Assembly: GCA_046724665.1 (NCBI GenBank)
Contig: JBKOWZ010000276.1
Coordinates: 1 to 7,702, forward strand
Length of the DNA stretch: 7,702 nt
From: Actinocrinis sp046724665
Lineage (GTDB): Bacteria; Actinomycetota; Actinomycetes; Streptomycetales; Catenulisporaceae
Direction: 5' to 3'
A program made the position numbers and the translations under genes. The notes below the pieces were generated by a model. The model ran no database searches. It was not told the DNA's origin and saw only the letters and a program-made list of their open reading frames with translations. Shown one piece after another: positions 1 through 5,414 of this stretch (position 1 is its first letter; the number at the start of each line of letters is the position of its first letter).

Positions 1-808
1 GCTCGAGCTCGGCCAGGTGCGCGGCCACGGTGCCGGCGTCGCCCCGGGCGACCGGGCCGGTCAGCGCGGCGTCGCCGGAGCGCAGGGCGTTGTCGAGCGC
101 GGCCGACAGCAGCGGGGCGAGCATGTGGTTCGGCTGCGCCACGCCGCTGGCCCGCAGCAGATCGGCCGCCTGCGCGACCAGCGTGACCAGGTGGTTGGCG
201 CCCGAGGCGAGGGCCGCGTGGTAGAGCGGGCGCCGTTCTTCGGCGATCCACTCCGGTTCGCCGCCCATCTCGACCACCAGCGCCTCGGCCATCGGGCGGA
301 ACTGCGGCGGCGCGGTCACGCCGAACGAGCAGCCGGAGAGCCGGGCGAGGTCCACGTCGGTGCCGGTGAACGTCATCACCGGGTGCAGCGCCAGCGGCAG
401 CGCCCCGGCCCGGAACGCCGGCTCGAGCACCCCGATGCCGTAGCGGCCCGAGGTGTGCACGACGACCTTCCCCGGCCGGATCGCGCCGGTCGAGACCAGC
501 CCGGCGGCGAGCTGCCCGAGCGCGTCGTCGGGCACGGTGAGCAGGAGCAGCTCGGCCTGGGCCGCGACCTCCTGCGAGGACAGCAGCGGCACGCCCGGCA
601 GCATTTCGGCGGCGCGGCGGCGTGAGCGTTCGGAGACACCGGAGGCGGCGACGACGCTGTGCCCTGCGCGGGCGAGGGCGGCGCCGAGCACCGGCCCGAC
701 CCGGCCTGCCCCGATGATCCCGACGGTGAACCGGCCGGGACGCGAGGAAGTGGAAGCGGCCGCGTCGGCCCACTGCGCGTCAGCGGGCTGCGCTGGCGAG
801 CCGTCCAC
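1..808 (-). CDS. DUF2520 / Rossmann-like NAD(P)-binding protein (3' end cut off by window)
   Basis: The visible part encodes an N-terminal Rossmann fold with the dinucleotide-binding motif GIIGAGRVG, about residues 30-38 from the chosen start. Further conserved blocks are VHTSGR (~117-122), HPVMTF (~142-147), ALASGANHLVTL (~199-210) and LTGPVARGDAGTV (~249-261). These order and spacing match the actinobacterial 'Rossmann-like and DUF2520' family, related to pyrroline-5-carboxylate and ketopantoate reductases. The substrate is not established. In actinobacteria this gene usually lies just before panC, so a link with pantothenate synthesis is often inferred; panC would be outside the window. 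I chose the GTG at 808 because GAGGGG (816-821) sits 7 nt upstream. An in-frame ATG at 823 would add five residues but has no Shine-Dalgarno sequence. The C-terminus, probably a few dozen residues, is missing at the left edge. Family assignment is firm, the biochemical role is not. Confidence 0.88.
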   Translation of the reverse strand, partial: MDGSPAQPADAQWADAAASTSSRPGRFTVGIIGAGRVGPVLGAALARAGHSVVAASGVSERSRRRAAEMLPGVPLLSSQEVAAQAELLLLTVPDDALGQLAAGLVSTGAIRPGKVVVHTSGRYGIGVLEPAFRAGALPLALHPVMTFTGTDVDLARLSGCSFGVTAPPQFRPMAEALVVEMGGEPEWIAEERRPLYHAALASGANHLVTLVAQAADLLRASGVAQPNHMLAPLLSAALDNALRSGDAALTGPVARGDAGTVAAHLAELE

Positions 809-870
809 GCGTTCACCCCTCATCGAGTAGCCCGTTCCAGTCCCGCGACGGGGTACCGGACGTGGAACAA

Positions 871-888
871 GCGTACGCGCTCGCGAGC
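871..888. promoter_or_regulatory. Two abutting perfect palindromes upstream of the DUF2520 gene
   Basis: GCGTACGC (871-878) is directly followed by GCTCGCGAGC (879-888), both perfect palindromes. They lie about 65-80 bases upstream of the DUF2520 start, a position compatible with an operator. In 70% G+C DNA such CG-rich palindromes also arise by chance, and no convincing -10/-35 pair is visible around them. Confidence 0.2.
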
Positions 889-955
889 CGACAGCGTGAT
901 TCGGCGACGCCGTCACGCAGGGGGATCAGGCGCCGTCTCTGCGCGACGATGATGA

Positions 956-1231
956 GAGGCGCTCAACGCGTTCGGCCGCCTGCAACTGCCCGACAAGGCC
1001 GGTCCGCGCGTGTACGACGAACTCAGCCGACTGATCAGGTCGTCGAAGCCGCATGCGCGCGAGGCGGCGCAGGCTATGCACCCGAACAAGGACGCGCCGA
1101 CGATGCTGTGGTCGATCTACGGAGCGCTGCTCGACGACTTGCGCAGGATGCTGCGTGAGCTCGACCCGGACGACGGCCCGCACCGCGAGGGCATTCGTCC
1201 GCACTACGCACGTACGCGGCGCACCCTTCGC
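956..1231 (+). pseudogene. Degraded coding fragment of unknown family
   Basis: One plus-strand frame reads as ordinary protein with high third-position G+C. It begins ALNAFGRLQLPDKAGPRVYD and continues through KPHAREAAQAMHPNKD, MLWSIYGALLDDLRRMLREL and DPDDGP. The composition is balanced, with hydrophobic positions spaced as in helices, unlike the Arg/Ala-rich shadow frames nearby. The reading frame is blocked upstream by two successive TGA codons (950-955). It has no stop of its own and runs on antisense into the response-regulator gene, so it lacks a normal end. Another frame just upstream (900-956) reads FGDAVTQGDQAPSLRDDDE and could be the same protein before a frameshift near 956-959. 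I do not recognise the family. A GTG at 1010 could start a short product. A relic of a lost gene is more likely, but the call rests only on composition. Confidence 0.4.
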
Positions 1232-1270
1232 ACCAGCAATACCAAGCCGCCTAGCGCCTTGGCAGGCTGC

Positions 1271-2026
1271 CTAGTGCGGTCCGGGCCGTACCAGTCCGCT
1301 CTCGTAGGCGAGCACGACGGCCTGCACCCGGTCGCGCAGCTCCAGCTTCATCAGGATCCGGCCCACGTGCGTCTTCACCGTGGCCTCGGAGAGCACGAGG
1401 CGCGCGGCGATCTCCGAGTTCGACAGGCCCTGCGCGACGAGTCCGAGCACTTCCCGCTCCCGCTCGGTGAGCGCGGACAGCGTAGGAGGCGCCGGCGCCG
1501 CGCTCGACGGAAGCATCGGGGCGAAGCGGTCGAGCAGCCGCCGCGTCGTGGACGGCGCGACCACGGCGTCGCCGCTGTGCACGGCGCGGATCGCCGAGAG
1601 CAGCTCGGTCGGCGGCACGTCCTTGAGCAGGAAGCCGCTCGCCCCGGCCTTGATCGCGGCGAAGGCGTACTCGTCGAGATCGAACGTGGTCAGGATGAGA
1701 ATCTTCGGACGCCCGTCAATCGCACCGCCGCCGCTGCTACCGGTGCCGCCAGCCCCACTACCGCCGACTCCACCGCCGCCACCGTCAACGACACTCCTGC
1801 TCCCGAGCAGTCGTCGCGTCGTCTCGACCCCGTCGAGCGCCGGCATCCGCACATCCATCAGGACGACGTCGGCGTCAACCCGCTCCAACAGCTCCAACGC
1901 GGCTACACCGTCGCCGGCCTCGCCGACGACCTCCATGTCCTGCTGCGCGTCGAGGATCATCCGGAAGCCGGTGCGCAGCAGTTCCTGATCGTCCACCAGC
2001 ACGACCCGGATCATCCTGCCGTCCAT
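1271..2026 (-). CDS. Two-component response regulator, NarL/LuxR family
   Basis: This is a cytoplasmic DNA-binding response regulator. The receiver domain begins IRVVLVDDQELLRTG, with the acidic pair at residues 12-13, phospho-acceptor Asp58 (VLMDVRMP), switch Thr113/Thr114 (LILTTF) and Lys135 (LLKD). A LuxR-type helix-turn-helix lies at about 183-247 (LTEREREVLGLVAQGLSNSE, then TVKTHVGRILMKL). Between helix 3 (ETTRRLL) and strand 4 (KILILTTF) there is a Gly/Ser-rich stretch at about 81-105. Relatives have about 8-9 residues here; this protein has about 34. The start is ambiguous among GTG 2029, ATG 2026 and ATG 2014. I chose 2026 because it forms TGATG with the kinase stop, implying translational coupling. 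ATG 2014 (MIRVV) matches the usual family N-terminus and has GGACGG just upstream. The partner is the histidine kinase immediately upstream. Target genes are unknown; the divergent methyltransferase is a candidate. Confidence 0.93.
   Translation of the reverse strand: MDGRMIRVVLVDDQELLRTGFRMILDAQQDMEVVGEAGDGVAALELLERVDADVVLMDVRMPALDGVETTRRLLGSRSVVDGGGGGVGGSGAGGTGSSGGGAIDGRPKILILTTFDLDEYAFAAIKAGASGFLLKDVPPTELLSAIRAVHSGDAVVAPSTTRRLLDRFAPMLPSSAAPAPPTLSALTEREREVLGLVAQGLSNSEIAARLVLSEATVKTHVGRILMKLELRDRVQAVVLAYESGLVRPGPH
1712..1795 (-). repeat. Gly/Ser-rich low-complexity insertion inside the receiver domain
   Basis: Within the response-regulator gene, runs of GGN and AGN codons encode a flexible segment beginning DGGGGGVGGSGAGG and ending with SSGGG. 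On the plus strand it appears as a CCGCC/CCACC-rich tract. The reading frame is kept on both sides and all catalytic residues flank it intact, so it is an in-frame expansion rather than a disruption. It falls in the loop between helix 3 and strand 4. Confidence 0.8.
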
Positions 2027-3246
2027 CACGCAGCCCGGCTGACGAGCGCCGCGCGGTAGGGCAGCACGGCTTCGACGTGGTAGCCGCCCTCAAGCCGCGG
2101 ACCGGCGTACAGCGATCCTCCGTACATCGCGACCCGTTCCCTCATCCCGATCAACCCGTTCCCCTGTCCATCAGTCAGAGCGGCCGCGCCCCTGCCGTCG
2201 TCCCTCACCTGCATCCGCAGCTCGTCCTCACCGTAGTGCAGCGAGACCTGCGCGCTCACACGCGGACCGCCGTGCTTACGCGTATTGGTCAGCGACTCCT
2301 GGATGATGCGGTACGCCGCGAGCGCCATGCCCTGGGGTAGCGGCACCGGCACGCCCTCGACCGAGAAATCGACAGCCAACCCGGCCGCGCGCACCTGCTC
2401 CAGCAGATCCTCGAGCTGATCGACGCCGGGCTGCGGTGCACGATCGGCCGAGATCGCCTCCGAGCGCAGCACGCCGAGCAGACGGCGCATCTCCGCGAGC
2501 GCGGTCCGGCCGGTCTCGGCGATCGTGGCCAGGGCTCGGCGCGTGGTGTCGGGTGAGGTGTCGAGCGCATACGACGCGCCCTCGGCCTGGACGACCATGA
2601 CCGACACGTTGTGCGCGATCACGTCGTGCAGTTCGCGGGCGATGCGAGCACGTTCGGCGGCGGCACCGATCTCGGCCTGCTGATCCCGCTCGCGCTCAAG
2701 CCGCCGCGCCTTGTCCTCCAGGTCGAGATAGTAAGCACGCCGGTAACGCATCGAGTCGCCGAGGACCCAGGCGATGACCGACGGCGAGGCCAGCACGCCG
2801 TACACCAGGAGCCAGGTGGTCCAGGCGAACGACGAGTGGTTCCGCACCGGGATCCAGCTGAGGATGAACGCGGCCGCGCCGGCCAGGCACACCGCGAAGC
2901 CCACCAGCGACAGCCGCCGCGGGCGATAGGCGGCCAGGGCGTACAACGCCATGGGCACGGCCAGGTCGGACGCGGTCGGCCTGGCACTGAAGAACACCTG
3001 GACGGCGCCGATCAGGATCACGGCCCAGAACATGGTCAGCGTGTACCGGCGCCGGAACACCAGCGGGGCGCCGATGATCAGGCCCGTGACCTTGCCGATC
3101 GGATCGAGCCCGCCGAACACGCTCACCGCGCCGAAGAACACGAGCATGGCCGCCATCACCCCATCGACCAGCGTGGGGTGCTTCTGGAGCCAGGTGTAGA
3201 CGCGCGTCACCAGACGAGAGTACGAAATCCCGGTGGCCCTGCCCAT
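2026..3246 (-). CDS. Membrane sensor histidine kinase, HisKA_3 / NarL-partner type
   Basis: The protein has 406 residues. The N-terminal ~165 residues carry about five hydrophobic segments (roughly 28-48, 70-87, 94-107, 113-133 and 143-163), like the DUF7134 sensor region of actinobacterial kinases. A coiled linker (175-200) leads to the HisKA_3 dimerisation helix with phospho-acceptor His207 in RELHDVIAHNVSVMV. The HATPase_c domain has an N-box at QESLTNTRKHG (Asn321), a G1 box DDGRG (349-353) and a G2 box GNGLIGMRERV (362-372), so all catalytic motifs are present. There is no large extracytoplasmic domain, which suggests a signal sensed in or at the membrane. Its TGA overlaps the start of the response-regulator gene. 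The ATG at 3246 has no clear Shine-Dalgarno sequence; GTG at 3210 is an alternative. It is transcribed divergently from the methyltransferase across a repeat-rich region. Confidence 0.93.
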   Translation of the reverse strand: MGRATGISYSRLVTRVYTWLQKHPTLVDGVMAAMLVFFGAVSVFGGLDPIGKVTGLIIGAPLVFRRRYTLTMFWAVILIGAVQVFFSARPTASDLAVPMALYALAAYRPRRLSLVGFAVCLAGAAAFILSWIPVRNHSSFAWTTWLLVYGVLASPSVIAWVLGDSMRYRRAYYLDLEDKARRLERERDQQAEIGAAAERARIARELHDVIAHNVSVMVVQAEGASYALDTSPDTTRRALATIAETGRTALAEMRRLLGVLRSEAISADRAPQPGVDQLEDLLEQVRAAGLAVDFSVEGVPVPLPQGMALAAYRIIQESLTNTRKHGGPRVSAQVSLHYGEDELRMQVRDDGRGAAALTDGQGNGLIGMRERVAMYGGSLYAGPRLEGGYHVEAVLPYRAALVSRAA

Positions 3247-3269
3247 GCGACGAGGGAGCGAACTGTCGG

Positions 3270-3347
3270 CTCATCCCCCAGCGGTACGGTCTCATCCCAT
3301 GGTGGGATCTACCCATGGGATCTACGGCGGGGTCTCAGGTGGGATCT
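3270..3347. promoter_or_regulatory. GGGAT-type repeat cluster between the divergent kinase and methyltransferase genes
   Basis: CTCATCCC occurs at 3270-3277 and 3291-3298, exactly 21 bp apart, about two helical turns. In the opposite orientation TGGGATCT occurs at 3303-3310, 3316-3323 and 3340-3347, with a degenerate copy CGGGGTCT at 3328-3335. These four are spaced 13, 12 and 12 bp. ATCCCA (3294-3299) and TGGGAT (3303-3308) form a dyad with a 3-bp spacer, flanked by GGT and ACC. A possible plus-strand -10 element, TACGGT, lies at 3284-3289. The arrangement resembles a multi-site operator. Binding of the adjacent LuxR-type regulator is inference. The right-hand copies overlap the predicted start of the methyltransferase gene, so they may partly be coding sequence if ATG 3315 is used. 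Confidence 0.45.
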
Positions 3348-4388
3348 GAGCACCCGGGTTTTCTCCCCTGGTCGCGGGCGATGGAGAGCGCGCTGTACGG
3401 GCCGAACGGCTTCTACCGCACGCGCGGTGGCCCGGCGGCGCACTTCCGCACGTCGGTACACGCCTCGCCGCTGTTCGCGGCGGCGATCGCCCGGCTGCTG
3501 CGGGAGGTGGACGAGGCGCTGGACCGGCCACGCGAGATCGCCCTGGTCGATGTGGGCGCGGGACGTGGCGAACTACTCGAGTCAGTCCGCGAACAACTTG
3601 CCGATGATCCGATGATCGGACGCGTGAGGCTCATCGCCGTCGAACTCGCCGCGCAGCCCGATAATATGAAAATTGATATCGAATGGCGTAACGAGCTGCC
3701 GGAGAGCGGCAGCGTGACCGGACTGCTCGTCGCGAATGAATGGCTCGACAACGTGCCGTGCGACGTGGTCGAGGCGACGCCCGACGGTTGGCGCATCGTC
3801 GAGGTCGCACCAGATGGGACAGAGCGCCTTGGGGCTGCACCAACTCCCGAACAGCAGGACTGGCTATCTACCTGGTGGCCCACGCATAAGGCATCCGATG
3901 AGGGAGCGGCTTCAGTACGTGCTGAGATCGGGCTGGCGCGTGACGTCGCCTGGCGACAAGCCGTCGGAGCCCTCGCTCGTGGCGCCGCCATCGCGATCGA
4001 TTACACACACACCCGCGCGTCCAGGCCGCCCTTCGGCACCCTTACCGGCTACGCACACGGCCGCCAGACCGCTCCCATCCCGGACGGTTCGTGCGACATC
4101 ACGGCGCACGTCGCGCTCGACGCGTGTGCGGACACAGCGCGTGCCGGGTGGACCATCCACAGCGATCAGCGGACAGTTCTCCACAGCCTGGGGATTACCG
4201 GCGCACGTCCGGGACTCTCGCTCGCGTCGAGCGATCCGCGCGGGTATCTGCGTGCGCTGTCTCAGGCGTCCGCCGCCGCTGAACTGACCGATGTGCACGG
4301 GCTCGGCGGGTTCGGCTGGCTGGTGCAGGGCGTCGCGGTGCCGGTACCGCCCTCACTCGCTCAGCTCGCCTTTGGAGCTCACATGTAG
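3315..4388 (+). CDS. MidA / NDUFAF7-family SAM-dependent methyltransferase (COG1565)
   Basis: The protein has 357 residues and is soluble. SAM-binding motif I is VDVGAGRGEL (78-87), with the acidic motif II residue Glu110 (LIAVEL). Family hallmarks follow: ANEWLDNVP (140-148, matching the ANEFFDALP type), DYTH (229-232), GTLTGYAHGR (241-250) and DITAHV (261-266). The N-terminal MESALYGPNGFY (23-34) matches the conserved 'ALY-x-x-x-GFY' entry segment. The mitochondrial member NDUFAF7 symmetrically dimethylates one Arg of the NuoD homologue NDUFS2 during complex I assembly. A nuoD-like gene lies only one gene away here, so NuoD is a reasonable candidate substrate, though that is inference. The start is uncertain: ATG 3315 is used, while GTG 3339 is in frame, has GCGGGG upstream and would exclude most of the repeat cluster. 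A conspicuous AT-rich patch lies at 3660-3683. The stop overlaps the convergent deacetylase gene by 10 bases. Confidence 0.87.
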   Translation: MGSTAGSQVGSEHPGFLPWSRAMESALYGPNGFYRTRGGPAAHFRTSVHASPLFAAAIARLLREVDEALDRPREIALVDVGAGRGELLESVREQLADDPMIGRVRLIAVELAAQPDNMKIDIEWRNELPESGSVTGLLVANEWLDNVPCDVVEATPDGWRIVEVAPDGTERLGAAPTPEQQDWLSTWWPTHKASDEGAASVRAEIGLARDVAWRQAVGALARGAAIAIDYTHTRASRPPFGTLTGYAHGRQTAPIPDGSCDITAHVALDACADTARAGWTIHSDQRTVLHSLGITGARPGLSLASSDPRGYLRALSQASAAAELTDVHGLGGFGWLVQGVAVPVPPSLAQLAFGAHM

Positions 4389-4397
4389 TCAGTGAGC
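4377..4397. terminator. Candidate bidirectional hairpin spanning two convergent stop codons
   Basis: GCTCAC (4377-4382) and GTGAGC (4392-4397) are exact reverse complements separated by 9 nt. The hairpin contains the methyltransferase TAG (4386-4388) and, on the other strand, the deacetylase TGA (4381-4379). There is no U-tract on either side, and actinobacterial terminators often lack one. The stem is short, so termination activity is uncertain. Confidence 0.4.
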
Positions 4398-5305
4398 CGC
4401 GCGATGGTGAAGCCCTGCACCTGGATGCGCTTGAACAGGTTTATCATCATGCCGATCATCGTCTCGCCCTTGAGCTGCGCGGGGCCGCGGAAGTGGCTCA
4501 GGATGATGTCTCCCGGACGCAGTACATGCGCTCCCTGGTACTGCATGTCCTGGATCTGCATCGATTCTTTCCACAGGACGATGGCCTTGAGCCCGGGAGT
4601 GTGCTTGACGGCCGCGATCGTGCCCGCGTTGTAGTTGCCGTAGGGCGGGCGGAACAGGTACGGCGCCGTCCCGTACTCCCTGGTCAGCTTCTGCTGCTGG
4701 CCGCTGACCTCCTCGAACTGCCGGGAGGCGGAGAGGGTCCGCATGTTCGGATGCGTCAGCGTGTGGTTCTGTATCGTCACCATGCCGGTGTCGAGCAGCT
4801 GGGTGAAGTAACCGTAGTCGTCCTTGATAATCGCGTCGGTCAGGAACAGGGTGAGCGGCACCTGGAAGTCCTTGACCATCTGGACGAAGGCCGGCTCCTT
4901 CTCCAGGCCGTCGTCGATGGTGACGAAGACTATCCTCTCGGTGGTCGGCACGCGCGAGATGACCGGCGGCTCGGCGACGTTCAGATCGATCGGCTTGACC
5001 GTCGGCGGTGGCGGCGCGGCGGCGAAGGGCCGCAGGCCGGAGTACTTCTGGGCGATCATCTCGGCGTCCACGGCGCCGGAAGGCGGCGAGGCGCTCGTGC
5101 TGGGGCCGGCGCTCGCCACCACACCGCCGACGGCCACGGCCGAGGGCGAGCCGCCGATCGCCGTCGGTGTGCTTGAGCCGCTGCTGCCCGAGGCGGATCC
5201 GCCGCAGGCCGCGGCGCCCGCGCCGAGCGCGCCCAACGTCGCGGCGCCGCCGAGGAACCGGCGGCGTGACCAGTCGGTCCGCTCAACCTGCCTGTGCTCC
5301 ACCAC
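4379..5305 (-). CDS. Tat-exported lipoprotein with polysaccharide deacetylase (NodB) domain
   Basis: The protein has 308 residues. It begins with a twin-arginine signal (SRRRFLGG, 13-20), a short hydrophobic stretch and a lipobox-like GAAAC with Cys34. This predicts Tat export and anchoring to the outer face of the membrane. A Ser/Gly/Pro-rich linker (~35-105) precedes the NodB-like domain. Visible motifs are motif 1 TIDDG (129-133, Asp131/Asp132), motif 2 NHTLTHPN (180-187, metal ligands His181 and His185), motif 3 RPPYG (219-223) and LSH with His271 near the C-terminus. These are the residues of a metal-dependent carbohydrate esterase family 4 enzyme, so an active deacetylase acting on a cell-envelope polysaccharide such as peptidoglycan is likely; the true substrate is not shown. 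GTG at 5305 has GGGAG (5313-5317) 7 nt upstream, a good ribosome binding site. It is divergent from nuoD and convergent with the methyltransferase, so it is probably transcribed alone. Confidence 0.9.
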   Translation of the reverse strand: MVEHRQVERTDWSRRRFLGGAATLGALGAGAAACGGSASGSSGSSTPTAIGGSPSAVAVGGVVASAGPSTSASPPSGAVDAEMIAQKYSGLRPFAAAPPPPTVKPIDLNVAEPPVISRVPTTERIVFVTIDDGLEKEPAFVQMVKDFQVPLTLFLTDAIIKDDYGYFTQLLDTGMVTIQNHTLTHPNMRTLSASRQFEEVSGQQQKLTREYGTAPYLFRPPYGNYNAGTIAAVKHTPGLKAIVLWKESMQIQDMQYQGAHVLRPGDIILSHFRGPAQLKGETMIGMMINLFKRIQVQGFTIARLTDYM

Positions 5306-5414
5306 TGTCGATCTCCCAGCGCCCGATTCGTGAAGCCAAGGTTAAGGATGCAGACATCGCCGACCCGGTTCCCGTGAGCGCGCTGGTTCATCGGGAGTGA
5401 GAGACTTATCGGTC
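5306..5414. promoter_or_regulatory. Divergent intergenic region between the deacetylase and nuoD genes
   Basis: About 110 bases must hold promoters for both genes. The stretch around 5337-5352 is relatively AT-rich and contains TTAAGGAT (5342-5349), a weak -10-like element. No -35/-10 pair is convincing in either direction. No riboswitch or strong hairpin is evident. The call rests on gene orientation. Confidence 0.35.

Noticed and set aside
17..625. Plus-strand open frame opposite the DUF2520 gene
   Set aside because: It is Arg/Gly/Gln-rich shadow sequence with no motif. The minus strand carries the dinucleotide-binding motif and conserved DUF2520 blocks.
1242..1280. Possible terminator after the response regulator: CCAAG/CTTGG stem with 11-nt loop, plus a GCACTAGGCAGC / GCGCTAGGCGGC imperfect direct repeat
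   Set aside because: The stem has five pairs with a large loop and no U-run. The repeat has two mismatches in 12. Too weak to annotate in such G+C-rich DNA.
1740..1790. CCGCC/CCACC-rich tract viewed as a possible satellite or CRISPR-like repeat
   Set aside because: It is the complement of Gly codons in the regulator. Units are irregular with no spacers.
1232..2059. Plus-strand open frame continuing from the coding relic across the response-regulator gene
   Set aside because: Beyond about 1231 the translation becomes Arg/His/Gln-rich low-complexity sequence antisense to a clearly real regulator. It shows only lack of stops in G+C-rich DNA.
3299..3349. Alternative start ATG at 3299 for a plus-strand product
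   Set aside because: This frame meets a TGA at 3347-3349 after 16 codons and is out of frame with the methyltransferase. At most it is a tiny leader peptide, with no supporting ribosome site.
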